The position numbers were made by a program, and so were the translations under genes. Of a stretch of 64,000 nt of DNA, positions 1-8,513 are shown piece by piece. This stretch comes from Flavobacterium johnsoniae UW101 (lineage in GTDB: Bacteria > Bacteroidota > Bacteroidia > Flavobacteriales > Flavobacteriaceae). The notes under the pieces were generated by a model. The model saw nothing but the letters and a program-made list of their open reading frames with translations, was not told the origin of the DNA and did no database searches. Each line of letters opens with the position of its first letter. Within the stretch, counting starts at the first letter, position 1. The stretch is taken from assembly GCF_000016645.1 (NCBI RefSeq), contig NC_009441.1:3720001-3784000 (forward strand), given 5' to 3'.

Positions 1-1374
1 TACACAGTCAATAAATGTTTTATAATAAACTGAATGCTTTTTCTGATCATCATCACTGAAGTGATATACTATTCCGCCGTTAAGCTGGGGTTCTATTGTA
101 CTGTCAGAACCTACAGAAATTAGATCAAGCACACCTGCATGATGAAGAGCGAGGAGTTCTTCACAGGATTTCTGCGGAATAAAAGCAATTACAATTGAAA
201 TAAGCGGCATGAGGACTTTCTGCAGCCGCTGCATGTCTTCTGCTGAAAGATATTTTGCAGGATGGTTCATGGCGAAACTAAGCACACCAATCATCTCTTT
301 CCAATAAATCGATTCCTGTCTCTTAATTGATTTTTCTGCCTCGGCATATTCAGCCCTTAAAAGCAGGAAGGGATCCAAACGCTCGCGGAGTTTCATCATT
401 TCTTCAACAAAATCTTCAATTGATAAATCTTTGATGCGTTCATAAAAATCATAATCCCTGTCACGGAATATCTCTTTAAAATTCTTTTCAAATACAAAAT
501 CCAGCGACAAAAAACCATTATTATTTTTTCTGTGATCTTCTATTTCATCAGTGGTTAATAAAGAATCATTGAAAAGACGCGAATCTTCCAGATGGAATCG
601 TACAGCAGGAAGCATACCGTTTTTCGAGTGCATCATAATTTTAAATTCGCTGCTTTCAGGGAATAAAGTAAAAAGTAAGTTCCCGTCTTTGTCTGATTCA
701 AATGAACCATTGTTTCTTGCAATAGTCCTCACTGCATCTATCGCTGTCAAAGAAGAGCCTTTAACTGCCACAGTATGATTAAACTTCTGCACTAGTTTTT
801 GCGGAGGATAAGGAGCATCGTAATAACCCGGAATTTTTCCTTCATGAGTTCTCGGCCAGTTATGTCCTGTGCAGATAACAGCTGAATCAAATACTTTTGT
901 CTGCCCTGCTTCGGTTTGAATCTCTACTGTACTGCTTTTTGTATCATACTTAATATCAGTTACTACACTTTGAAAATGTATTTCTGAACTGATTCCGGCT
1001 TTAGATCCTGCCTCGATCAGCATTTCAAATTGTGCAGCAAGATATTCCCCAAAAAACAATCGGGGAAATACTTTGTAATCGTTAAATTTATGCGGATTAA
1101 TTTTAAATCTTTCAAGAAGTTCCGGAGGCGCAATGTGAACCCATTCAGACATTGGAATTACAATATCCGGAACCTCATTACCGGAAACATTGGTAATATG
1201 TTCATTGTTTGCACCTTCACTGCTGTATGGCATTCCTGAACCAAGTTGTGCTTTACGTTCAAAGATTTCTACTTCAAAATTATTCTTTCCAGATTCAACC
1301 AATCTTTTATATACAAAAAGTCCGCTTGGACCTCCTCCTATAATTGCAATACGTTTTTTATTGTTGGCGGTCAT
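1..1374 (-). CDS. FAD/NAD(P)-binding oxidoreductase, 3' end beyond window
   Basis: Read on the minus strand from the ATG at 1374, the frame stays open to base 1 (458 codons), so the C terminus is missing. The protein begins MTANNKKRIAIIGGGPSGL, a Rossmann dinucleotide-binding motif (GGGPSG) at residues 11-16, followed by a glutamate-ended second strand (VEIFERKAQLGSGMPYS) as in FAD-binding proteins. A later ICTGHNWPRTHEG stretch resembles the second conserved block of the NAD_binding_9 / FAD-NAD(P)-binding (HpyO-like) family. These are predicted flavoproteins of unknown substrate. The gene is divergent from the Crp/Fnr regulator across about 400 bp. The family assignment is fairly secure, the reaction is not known. 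Confidence 0.8.
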   Translation of the reverse strand, partial: MTANNKKRIAIIGGGPSGLFVYKRLVESGKNNFEVEIFERKAQLGSGMPYSSEGANNEHITNVSGNEVPDIVIPMSEWVHIAPPELLERFKINPHKFNDYKVFPRLFFGEYLAAQFEMLIEAGSKAGISSEIHFQSVVTDIKYDTKSSTVEIQTEAGQTKVFDSAVICTGHNWPRTHEGKIPGYYDAPYPPQKLVQKFNHTVAVKGSSLTAIDAVRTIARNNGSFESDKDGNLLFTLFPESSEFKIMMHSKNGMLPAVRFHLEDSRLFNDSLLTTDEIEDHRKNNNGFLSLDFVFEKNFKEIFRDRDYDFYERIKDLSIEDFVEEMMKLRERLDPFLLLRAEYAEAEKSIKRQESIYWKEMIGVLSFAMNHPAKYLSAEDMQRLQKVLMPLISIVIAFIPQKSCEELLALHHAGVLDLISVGSDSTIEPQLNGGIVYHFSDDDQKKHSVYYKTFIDCV

Positions 1375-1780
1375 TGAATTTACATTTTTAAGGTTCGGAT
1401 TATTATCTTCAAGTAAAAACCACTGATATCTAACAGCAGTATTTCTATTTTTTATGATGTGTTTGACACCTGATAACCTGAAGATGAAATGCAGTATTCA
1501 GCTTTTTATCCTATACTTTCACATTTTTGCATTCCAGACATAAATTTAAATCAAATAAAGATCTGCCTCTTACAGAATCTTATCTATAAATTACATGATA
1601 TCATTTATTTTAAGTTTGAATTATTTATGCCTTACCGATTTTTTCTAATACTATCAGCAACTATTAATTTTGAAATTCAGTAAATTCCGTTTGAAAGAAA
1701 ACTAAATTTATGATGTGATATAAATCTAATTATAGATTTTTGTAATCAGAGTTGATCCCTAACCCACAAACAAAGACAAA
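1375..1780. other. 406-bp divergent intergenic region
   Basis: This AT-rich gap separates the oxidoreductase (minus) from the Crp/Fnr gene (plus) and should hold both promoters. I find no perfect TAnnTTTG box, no strong hairpin and no convincing small gene. A 64-codon open frame at 1489-1683 has a composition typical of random AT-rich DNA. Confidence 0.5.
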
Positions 1781-2287
1781 ATGAAAGAAATCATAGCGCT
1801 TTCAGACAAAGAGGTAACCATTAATAGAAATGAATTCCTAAAAGTAAATGGCAGTATAGATACCAATTTATACTATATAGAAAGCGGCAGCATGAGAATT
1901 TTTGTTTTGGACGGCAGCGATGAACAAAACATTAGATTTGGATATACAGGAAATTTAATCGTTGCACTTGATTCTTTTCTAACGGGACAACCTTCTAATT
2001 TGTGCATTCAAGCCATAAAAAAAACAGTTTTAAAAGTGATAACCAAAAAACAGATTGATGAATTTTTAGCCTTAAAAAACAACCAAATTTTATGGATAGC
2101 AATTTTAGAAAATCTTGGAGTCCAACAGCTGGAACGCGAAATTGACCTTCTGAAAAATTCGCCGAAAGAAAGATATGAAAGAGTCTTAAAACGAAGTCCG
2201 CAGCTTTTTCAGGAAATTCCAAACAGGCACATTGCAAATTATTTAAGAATGAGTCCTGAAACTTTATCACGCCTGAAAAAGTCTTGA
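1781..2287 (+). CDS. Crp/Fnr family transcriptional regulator
   Basis: A 168-residue protein, somewhat shorter than the roughly 190 residues usual for flavobacterial Crp/Fnr proteins. Residues 20-100 form a cNMP-binding-type beta roll (LYYIESGSMRIFVLDGSDEQ is the characteristic glycine-containing turn). The C terminus (IPNRHIANYLRMSPETLSRLKKS region) is the winged-helix recognition segment. The shortfall lies at the N terminus, where the first helix before the beta roll is reduced. The start is fixed by ATG 1781 after ACAAAGACAAA. It lies 56 bp before the DinB gene, probably in one transcript. The ligand cannot be read from the sequence. Confidence 0.85.
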   Translation: MKEIIALSDKEVTINRNEFLKVNGSIDTNLYYIESGSMRIFVLDGSDEQNIRFGYTGNLIVALDSFLTGQPSNLCIQAIKKTVLKVITKKQIDEFLALKNNQILWIAILENLGVQQLEREIDLLKNSPKERYERVLKRSPQLFQEIPNRHIANYLRMSPETLSRLKKS

Positions 2288-2343
2288 TTTCAATCAAGAT
2301 TTATAAAAATCTATTTTTTGACCTTTACATAAAAATTAAATTT

Positions 2344-2904
2344 ATGCAGTCAGAAAAATTTATTACGGCTCTTTTAGAGCAGACAGAAAAGATTATACAG
2401 CAAGCTGAAAAACTAAAAACGTATGATTTAAAGGTATTAACATGGAAAGAAGATGAGATTTCCTGGAACATTCTTGAATGCCTCGAACATTTAAACAGGT
2501 ACGGGAATTTTTATCTGCCGGAAATAGAAAAGAAAATCAAAAGTACTGACAGCAGATCTGAAATTGAATTTAAAAGCGGTTTAATAGGTAGTTATTTTGC
2601 AAAAAGCATGCTGCCCAAAGAGAAATTAAACAAAATGAAAACTTTTAAGGATAAAAATCCTTTAAATGAAAAACTTGACAAAACAGTTATCGACCAATTT
2701 ATAAAGCAGCAGTTCAAATTGCTTGATTTGTTAAAACAATCGCGAAATGTAAGTTTGAACAAAGTAAAAATTAAAATATCGATCTCAAGATTAATCACTC
2801 TAAAACTAGGCGATACTTTTGAATTTTACATTAATCATATTATAAGACATTTAAAGCAGATAGAAAAAATACAATCGCTGGCTAAAATCTCTTATATAAA
2901 TTGA
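2344..2904 (+). CDS. DinB-fold (DUF664/DinB_2-like) protein
   Basis: A 186-residue protein. I place the start at ATG 2344 (MQSEKFITALLEQTEK) because the 20 residues gained from the upstream ATG at 2284 are read through the end of the preceding gene and look non-coding. The four-helix layout, with a conserved WNILECLEHLNRYGNFYLPEIE block early and FYINHIIRHLKQIEKI at the end, matches DinB-like proteins, whose three histidines bind a divalent metal. Members include stress-induced proteins and thiol transferases; the activity here is unknown. It probably shares a promoter with the Crp/Fnr gene. The 31-bp gap to the convergent histidine kinase gene shows no obvious terminator. Confidence 0.75.
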   Translation: MQSEKFITALLEQTEKIIQQAEKLKTYDLKVLTWKEDEISWNILECLEHLNRYGNFYLPEIEKKIKSTDSRSEIEFKSGLIGSYFAKSMLPKEKLNKMKTFKDKNPLNEKLDKTVIDQFIKQQFKLLDLLKQSRNVSLNKVKIKISISRLITLKLGDTFEFYINHIIRHLKQIEKIQSLAKISYIN

Positions 2905-2935
2905 TAAACAGCTATAAGACTATAAAATACAAGCT

Positions 2936-4567
2936 TTAATTTTTTGGCAGGTAGATCCAAAAAGTTGTTCCCTTTCCTGGTATACTGGTAAAATTAATGG
3001 TTCCGTTATGGTTTTCAATAATACGTTTGCACAAGGCCAGCCCAATACCATTCCCGCTGTACTGATCTCTTTGGTGCAGGCGCTGGAACATATCAAAAAT
3101 GCGGCCTGAATATTCGCTGTCCATTCCAATTCCATTATCTTCAATTGAAATTACATGAAAATTCCCTGACGGAGCCTGAGGATCAAAAGAGGTGTTGCTT
3201 TGGGCTGAAATTAGACGGTACGATATATTTACTGCCGGGTGTGCTGTATTAAATTTTAATGCATTATTTATTAAATTATAAAACAGCTGGCGCAGCTGGG
3301 TCCCTATTCCATTAACAGCTGGAAGCGGACTTAAATTTACAACGGCTTTTTTTTCTTCAATAATAAGACTCAAATCTTCTAAAGTCTGTGCAACGATATC
3401 ATTAAGATCAACTTCTGCAGTAAATTTATCATGATTATTGACACGGGAGTAATTAAGAACGTCTGAAATCAAATTAGATAATCTGCCGGCTGCCATCGTA
3501 ATTTTATCAAAATAATAAAGCGTTTTCTGCTGCTCAGTCAAATGTTCTGCTGCTCTTGAAATCATAATCATGATTTTTCGCAGCGGTTCCTGAAGATCAT
3601 GACTTGTTATAAAGGCAAACTGCTCCAGTTCCTTGTTTTTGAATTGAAGTTTTGAGTTCGCACTTTCCAGCTCAAGCTGAATTTTTCTAAGCTCTGAATT
3701 ATCCTTCAGCGCTTCAACAATCATTTTTTGGGCATTATTATTTACAAAATAAATAAGCCAGCTGCCTACAGAACCATCTTCGGCTTTATTTGGCATAATA
3801 GAAATATTATGCCAAATATAAATGTCTTCTTTTTTAATACGAATATCGGCAGAAAAATCTCCTCTGTTTTTTTTTGCATTACTCCATCCTTCAATAATCA
3901 GCTGTACATCGTCATGATGTATAAATGCGCTCAGGCTTTTTTTATCAAAAGAAAGTAAAGGAACTTTTAGATAAAATTCAAATGCATTATTTGCCAGCAG
4001 CACCATATTTCGGTCATTAACGATGCAGATTAAAACGGGAATTGTATCCACTAAGTTTCTATATCGATTTTCACTTTCTCCCAGCTTTTCTGAAAGTGCT
4101 ACAAGCTCAATATTCTTTTTTCTGATTTCATCATAAGCAGAAATTGGCGGTTCGTATTTGAAATAATCTGCCAGAGTATTGATCTTTGCATCTGAAAGAA
4201 GCCCGGGTGACGGGACTTGATGGCTTAAAGTTGTTACTGATTTGTTGTCAGCATAATTATATTCTATATTGCCTGATATTTTGGCAGCATATTTATAGGC
4301 TTCAGGATTGCATTTTTTAAGATCGACTTTATCTGTAAGCACAGCCATTATTTCTTTGTGGCTTGCTCTAATGGTATTAATTCCCAAAACCAGCACAGAA
4401 TTTTTCCCATTGGCAATGGAGCATCGTGCCACTTCTGAAACAGCTGTAGAAAAACGGGTCTGAGCCGAAAGCGGCATACCGCACATTTCAGCAATTTTCA
4501 TTGACCGTTTATGAGCCAGTATGAGGTCCATTTCATTGTCTAGATTAATTTTTACAATTTCCTTCAT
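2936..4567 (-). CDS. PAS sensor histidine kinase with RsbT/RsbW-like N-terminal domain (stressosome output kinase)
   Basis: A 543-residue protein with four parts. Residues 1-130 resemble an anti-sigma-type GHKL ATPase (RFSTAVSEVARCSI corresponds to the N-box helix of RsbT/RsbW). A PAS domain follows at about 165-285, then a coiled coil. The dimerisation and phosphoacceptor helix has His323 in FITSHDLQEPLRK, and the C-terminal HATPase has an N box (LFYNLINNALKFN), G1 (EDNGIGM) and G2 (GNGIGLALCKRI). There is no receiver domain or membrane segment, so it is probably cytoplasmic. It is the last gene of the minus-strand RsbRST module, 5 bp after the phosphatase gene. Stressosome modules in bacteria lacking sigma B often end in a two-component system (established knowledge); I infer that this kinase receives the RsbT-type signal. 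No response regulator is adjacent. Confidence 0.88.
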   Translation of the reverse strand: MKEIVKINLDNEMDLILAHKRSMKIAEMCGMPLSAQTRFSTAVSEVARCSIANGKNSVLVLGINTIRASHKEIMAVLTDKVDLKKCNPEAYKYAAKISGNIEYNYADNKSVTTLSHQVPSPGLLSDAKINTLADYFKYEPPISAYDEIRKKNIELVALSEKLGESENRYRNLVDTIPVLICIVNDRNMVLLANNAFEFYLKVPLLSFDKKSLSAFIHHDDVQLIIEGWSNAKKNRGDFSADIRIKKEDIYIWHNISIMPNKAEDGSVGSWLIYFVNNNAQKMIVEALKDNSELRKIQLELESANSKLQFKNKELEQFAFITSHDLQEPLRKIMIMISRAAEHLTEQQKTLYYFDKITMAAGRLSNLISDVLNYSRVNNHDKFTAEVDLNDIVAQTLEDLSLIIEEKKAVVNLSPLPAVNGIGTQLRQLFYNLINNALKFNTAHPAVNISYRLISAQSNTSFDPQAPSGNFHVISIEDNGIGMDSEYSGRIFDMFQRLHQRDQYSGNGIGLALCKRIIENHNGTINFTSIPGKGTTFWIYLPKN

Positions 4568-4572
4568 AAAGC

Positions 4573-5586
4573 TTAAATAATTTTTCCAACCAGAACCGTA
4601 GCATCATCAGTTCCTCTCACATTGTCTATATACAAGGCAGAGGCAATAATGGCCGGACTCTGTTTAATTATAGAATTAAGTTCGCTTAAATTCCATCTTG
4701 TTCGAAGCCCATCGCTGTGCATGATAATAATCTGATGTTTTTGATAGGGAACAACTGTGCTATTGATCGTGCGGGGAATATTGTGACCTATAATACCATT
4801 ATACGGGGTATAGGTTTTGTTATCAAGTCCGTTGTAGATACGTGTATTGATATTACCTATCCCGCAGATATTCCAGGTCTCTGCTTCAAAATCGACAGCT
4901 GCAATAGTAGCGACAAGTCCTCTGCTTTTTTTAACATGTTCATGAACATAACGAAGCACTGCTACAGGATCATTTTCAGCGCATTGCTTAAAAGCCCTGA
5001 CTGCCTGTTCTACTGCTTCGTGAGCATTTGCCCCGTGGCCTAATCCGTCTCCAACAAAAATTTGGAAACCTTTTCTGGTATATTTAATATGATATCCATC
5101 TCCGCACACGCGCTCACCGGGATAGTTTACGCTTAATGCCGAGATATCCAACCCTGTATTGGAATTTGGAATGCAAAGATCAGTTTTATCACAAATTTTA
5201 ATATATTGAACAGTTCCCCATCCGCGCATGGAATAAATCTGAAAATCATTGCTTAATCTTTTAATTGCACCAATTCCCTGTCCCAATGTGCTCGAGGTAG
5301 AATAACCGTCTTTCATTATCTTGGCAATATTTTCAATACCAGTTCCTTTATCAAGACAATATATTTCTATCTCATTACAGCTTCCATTATGATGTGACCG
5401 ATACAACAAGTCACCGCCTCCTGCATATTTAATAAGATTAGAAGTAAGTTCGGCAATTATAATATCGGTTTCAGCAGCTCTATGCGGTTTAAAACCTAAC
5501 TGAAGTGCTAAATTATGTATTTCTCTTTTGATGAACGCGACAAGACTACGATCATCAATTTTGTAAACGGAAAAAGTATTATCCAT
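4573..5586 (-). CDS. RsbT-like ATPase fused to SpoIIE/RsbX-type PP2C phosphatase
   Basis: A 337-residue two-domain protein. Residues 1-135 are a GHKL anti-sigma ATPase domain with N box (IIIAELTSNLIKYAGGG), G1 (DKGTGIENI) and the GYSTSSTLGQGIGAIKRL lid. Residues about 150-337 are a PP2C/SpoIIE-type serine phosphatase with the metal-binding aspartates in VGDGLGHG, IIMHSDGLRTRWN and GTDDATVLVG. In the Bacillus stressosome RsbX resets the complex by dephosphorylating RsbS and RsbR. Here that role would be tied to an RsbT-like domain that docks on the complex. It overlaps the RsbT gene by 8 bp, implying translational coupling. Confidence 0.9.
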   Translation of the reverse strand: MDNTFSVYKIDDRSLVAFIKREIHNLALQLGFKPHRAAETDIIIAELTSNLIKYAGGGDLLYRSHHNGSCNEIEIYCLDKGTGIENIAKIMKDGYSTSSTLGQGIGAIKRLSNDFQIYSMRGWGTVQYIKICDKTDLCIPNSNTGLDISALSVNYPGERVCGDGYHIKYTRKGFQIFVGDGLGHGANAHEAVEQAVRAFKQCAENDPVAVLRYVHEHVKKSRGLVATIAAVDFEAETWNICGIGNINTRIYNGLDNKTYTPYNGIIGHNIPRTINSTVVPYQKHQIIIMHSDGLRTRWNLSELNSIIKQSPAIIASALYIDNVRGTDDATVLVGKII

Positions 5587-5992
5587 TTTTCCATTTTATT
5601 ATAGTAACGGTTGTACCATTTCCTAATTCTGTTTGTATATCAAATTCATTCACCAGCCTTTTTGTGCCCGGCAGGCCAAGGCCTAAACTTTTTCCGGTGC
5701 TGTAACCATCCTGCATGGCCAGAGAAATATCTTTTATGCCCGGTCCTTTATCAATAAAAGTTACGCGTACTCCAAGATCACGGCCGTTGCTTACAGATTC
5801 TATAATAACCTTTCCTCCTCCGCCGTATTTCAGAAGATTACGGACAAGTTCGCTTGTAGCAGTAATCAATTTGGTCTGGTTTAAAATACTCATTCCAATT
5901 TTTACGCCATACTCCTTTACGCGGTTGCGTAATGGAACTACATCCTGCTCTTTTACAATAAGCAGTTCTTCTTTATTCGTTGCTGTCGTCAT
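5579..5992 (-). CDS. rsbT: RsbT-type serine kinase / anti-sigma regulatory ATPase
   Basis: A 137-residue protein starting MTTATNKEELLIVKEQDVV at ATG 5992. An upstream ATG at 6058 would add 22 residues that are out-of-frame RsbS sequence, so I reject it. It has all GHKL elements of RsbT: TATSELVRNLLKYGGGG (N box), DKGPGIKDI (G1) and GYSTGKSLGLGLPGTKRL. RsbT phosphorylates RsbS and RsbR under stress and then leaves the stressosome to activate a partner. It overlaps the end of rsbS by 20 bp and the phosphatase gene by 8 bp, so the module is translationally coupled. In the absence of RsbU, the partner is probably the downstream phosphatase or the kinase. Confidence 0.92.
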   Translation of the reverse strand: MTTATNKEELLIVKEQDVVPLRNRVKEYGVKIGMSILNQTKLITATSELVRNLLKYGGGGKVIIESVSNGRDLGVRVTFIDKGPGIKDISLAMQDGYSTGKSLGLGLPGTKRLVNEFDIQTELGNGTTVTIIKWKNG

Positions 5993-6371
5993 ACGTCTGC
6001 TCCTCGTTATCGCCATTGTACATTTTCGCGCGAAGCAAATCCATGCCTTTCTCAACATTTAAAGCACTAATAACACCGTTTAAAGATAATCCAAGTTCAA
6101 CCAGTGTAATAGCAACCGCAGGCTGCATGCCCACCACTACTGTCTGTGCATCCATAATTTTTGACATAACGGCGATATTTCCCAAAATCCTTCCCATAAA
6201 GGAATCGATAATGGAAACTGCTGATATATCAATCAAAACGCCCTTTGAATTGTTCTTGTTTATAGTATTTATTAAATCAGATTCAAGATTTTCAGCCAAT
6301 TGGTCATACAAATCAACCTGTATGGTAACCAGCAGAAAATCTCCCATCTTGAGTATTGGAATTCTTTCCAT
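5973..6371 (-). CDS. rsbS: RsbS-type STAS protein of the stressosome
   Basis: A 132-residue single STAS domain protein (MERIPILKMGDFLLVTIQVD). Two likely phosphorylation sites stand out: Ser57 in AVSIIDSFMGRIL, at the site phosphorylated by RsbT in Bacillus RsbS, and Thr89 in QPAVAITLVELG. The last 20 residues are acidic and extend beyond the usual STAS end; they overlap the rsbT start. RsbS forms the stressosome core with RsbR and sequesters RsbT. It sits 18 bp after rsbR. Assignment as RsbS rather than a generic anti-sigma antagonist rests on the R-S-T gene order and the IDS motif. Confidence 0.92.
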   Translation of the reverse strand: MERIPILKMGDFLLVTIQVDLYDQLAENLESDLINTINKNNSKGVLIDISAVSIIDSFMGRILGNIAVMSKIMDAQTVVVGMQPAVAITLVELGLSLNGVISALNVEKGMDLLRAKMYNGDNEEQTYDDSNE

Positions 6372-6389
6372 GTCAGTAATCTTAATTCG

Positions 6390-7241
6390 TTATTTTCTTT
6401 TCACAACCGTAAGCTGTAACATTTCAAAGGCTGTTTGAAGAGCGCTTGCAAGCGAAGCTTTTGTAATAATTCCAGTAAGATCTATTCCTAAATGCACCAC
6501 AGTCTGTGCAATTTCAGGGCGAATACCGCTGATTATGCACTCTGCTCCCATTAATCTCGTTGCACTCACCGTTTTTATAAGATGCTGTGCTACCAGTGAA
6601 TCTACCGCCGGCACACCTGAAATGTCAAGTATGGCAATAGAACTGCCTGTATCTACAATTTGCTGCAAAAGATTTTCCATTACCACCTGTGTTCTGGAAC
6701 TGTCAAGGGTTCCTATAATAGGAAGTGCCACAACACCATCCCAAACACGGATAACCGGTGTCGAAATTTCACTAATCTCGTCAATCTGTCTTGAAATGAC
6801 ATCTTCACGTCCTTTCATGTACGATTCAAAAGTTAAGATTGTCATGTTATCCAGCAGCGTAGATAATTGCAAATTAGCGTTGTATAATTCTGTAGAATCA
6901 GATGCTGTTTCTGAAAGAATTTTAGAAGCTGCTTCTTTAAAAGCAATCAGATATTGTGCATTTTCGCGGGGAGAAAAACCACGTCTGCCTCTCGAACTTG
7001 AAATTCCGATTAACAGGTCATGAACTTTTTCGAATTCGTGTGATTCAGTATTTCCGTTTGAATGCTGTAAAGCATCTAGAAAAAGAGCGGCGAACTCCTT
7101 TGATTCTTCTTCTTCTGTTGCTCCATCAGTAGATCCGTTTGCTTGTAAAAGCTGAGACCATGTGGTCAATAATTTGTTTTGGTGCTCTTTCAAGCTTCCC
7201 AGGAGATTGTTCTGCATTTGTTGTGATATTTGGATATTCAT
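6390..7241 (-). CDS. rsbR: RsbR-type stressosome sensor protein
   Basis: I choose ATG 7241 (MNIQISQQMQNNLLGSLKEH), giving 283 residues; the ATG at 7268 would add nine hydrophobic residues from leader sequence. Residues 1-150 are helical and look like the RsbR N-terminal sensory (non-haem globin-like) domain; 160-283 form a STAS domain. The motif VPAVDSLVAQH has Ser215 where Bacillus RsbRA carries threonine (DT), and GIRPEIAQTVV keeps the second threonine (Thr247). RsbR proteins form the stressosome turrets and modulate RsbT release. It is the first gene of the module; I found no clean TAnnTTTG box in the 106-bp leader. Confidence 0.9.
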   Translation of the reverse strand: MNIQISQQMQNNLLGSLKEHQNKLLTTWSQLLQANGSTDGATEEEESKEFAALFLDALQHSNGNTESHEFEKVHDLLIGISSSRGRRGFSPRENAQYLIAFKEAASKILSETASDSTELYNANLQLSTLLDNMTILTFESYMKGREDVISRQIDEISEISTPVIRVWDGVVALPIIGTLDSSRTQVVMENLLQQIVDTGSSIAILDISGVPAVDSLVAQHLIKTVSATRLMGAECIISGIRPEIAQTVVHLGIDLTGIITKASLASALQTAFEMLQLTVVKRK

Positions 7242-7347
7242 GTAAATGTAGACAATTAATATTAGCAAAACTCTTTAAATTCAGAAAAAACTTGTAAAAA
7301 AAACATCACTTTATTCTTTAATCAATAATCGGATTTTTTTTGTAAAA

Positions 7348-8004
7348 TTATTCTCCTGTCTGTATATGGGGAGCATCTACAGGTTTAGACTGTGAAGAAC
7401 CGATCTGTCTCAGATAAATGGAAAAAATGACTATAGCAAAAACCGACAAAAATTCGCTCTGCCAGTTCTGGAATGACTCAAACCAAAACCGCGAATCTCC
7501 TATATATGCCGATGCAGTTTCAAGAGGCAGACCTTTTAATGCGAGCTGCTCATTTTCATCTTTTAAACTGCCGTAAAAATGTGCGGCCATTGAAATAAAA
7601 AACAATAAAAACAAGGCAATACTTAGAGAATGCTTATAAACTGCTAATATCCACCCTCCTTTTGTAACTGGCCATGGAACATTTTTTCTTTTAGCAGATG
7701 GTTCTCTGTCTACTTCTTCTTCTTTATCTAAATCTTTAGATTCTGAAGAACCTTTCTGCTGCAAAAAAATGGTCAGTACCACTAACAAAGCCATCTGCAA
7801 AAATTCACTTTCCCAATTTTCAAATGTAGATTCTATAAAATGTCCTGTAGAGAAATACGAAAATAGAGTAATTTGCGGCGCACCGTCTTCTAAAAGATCT
7901 TTATTGTGTTCTGCAAATCCAAATAAAATCTGTCCGGCAAAAGAGCCGGCAAACAATAACAAAAAACAAATTGAAAGCCCATTATTGCGTAAAAATTTTT
8001 TCAT
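7348..8004 (-). CDS. DUF6766-like membrane protein
   Basis: A 218-residue protein from ATG 8004 (MKKFLRNNGLSICFLLLFAG); the upstream ATGs at 8043 and 8028 add a short extension unlike the family start. It shows an internal duplication: each half has a hydrophobic helix, a soluble segment ending in an FENWESEFLQM or FQNWQSEFLSV box, and a second hydrophobic helix (ALLVVLTIFLQQKGSSES and FAIVIFSIYLRQIGSSQS). That predicts four membrane segments with a charged loop between the halves. The family is uncharacterised and I assign no function. It lies between the stressosome module and the catalase and shares the minus strand with the former, so stress regulation is plausible but inferred. Confidence 0.8.
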   Translation of the reverse strand: MKKFLRNNGLSICFLLLFAGSFAGQILFGFAEHNKDLLEDGAPQITLFSYFSTGHFIESTFENWESEFLQMALLVVLTIFLQQKGSSESKDLDKEEEVDREPSAKRKNVPWPVTKGGWILAVYKHSLSIALFLLFFISMAAHFYGSLKDENEQLALKGLPLETASAYIGDSRFWFESFQNWQSEFLSVFAIVIFSIYLRQIGSSQSKPVDAPHIQTGE

Positions 8005-8029
8005 GATTTTAGGTGTAAAAAATTGCATA

Positions 8030-8209
8030 CTACTGATTTTCATCTTCCGCAGGCTGCAACTGAGATTCCATAAATTTTCCTTTTACAATTGTCCCTTCTT
8101 CATCCTCCCATTCTGTGACAACATTCTCTATCAAGTCCGGTTCAAAACCAATAACTTTCATTACCTGTGCGCCAAATTCCTGCTGCACTTTCTCGCCTTT
8201 TTTAAACAT
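8030..8209 (-). CDS. Small DUF2158/YodC-like protein
   Basis: A 59-residue frame read from ATG 8209 to TAG 8030-8032. It begins MFKKGEKVQQEFGAQVMKVI and continues through a VTEWEDEEGTIVKGKFMESQLQP segment. The layout (KxGEKVQ..FGxxMxV at the start, a tryptophan, then a charged turn and a F..xxL end) matches the YodC/DUF2158 family of small proteins of unknown function. Codon use is even and the composition is protein-like. It lies 25 bp before the start of the DUF6766 gene on the same strand, so the two are probably cotranscribed. It is short enough for automated callers to miss. Confidence 0.75.
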   Translation of the reverse strand: MFKKGEKVQQEFGAQVMKVIGFEPDLIENVVTEWEDEEGTIVKGKFMESQLQPAEDENQ

Positions 8210-8513
8210 AGTATTTAATTTTAAAAATAGTATTATTTATATCCAATTCGAAATTAAAGGTATACAAGCTTTATTGAAATACTTTATATCATTGTGCTGC
8301 TTTATTATATTATTACACTTTCCAAAAAAAAAACAAACAATTGTATATCAACAACTTAAAATCGTTAATTCTGTAAAATGAGATTGTAATTCTATAACTG
8401 AATCAATTATAGTAGAGGTAAATTTGATTGCCTGAAAATGATTTACAGTTTATTGAGGCTGCATTTCTATACTTCTTTTCAGGTTCTATTTTTAACTAAT
8501 AACATTACCTCAT
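8210..8513. other. 304-bp divergent region upstream of catalase
   Basis: Gap between the small DUF2158-like gene (minus) and katE (plus). It is AT-rich and holds a TAAATTTG box at 8419 in a suitable place for katE. I see no small gene, hairpin or clear operator. Confidence 0.5.
8419..8426 (+). promoter_or_regulatory. Candidate -7 promoter box for katE
   Basis: TAAATTTG matches the Bacteroidota -7 consensus TAnnTTTG. It would start transcription near 8433 and leave a leader of about 80 bases before ATG 8514. No TTG-type -33 element lies at the usual distance, so this rests on one element. Confidence 0.4.

Noticed and set aside
1489..1683. 64-codon frame in the divergent gap
   Set aside because: Composition (Ile, Leu, Phe-rich with random order) is that expected of AT-rich noncoding DNA, and no ribosome binding or family pattern is visible.
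5980..6438. 152-codon frame antisense to the rsbS/rsbR genes
   Set aside because: It is a shadow of genes with clear family motifs on the minus strand.
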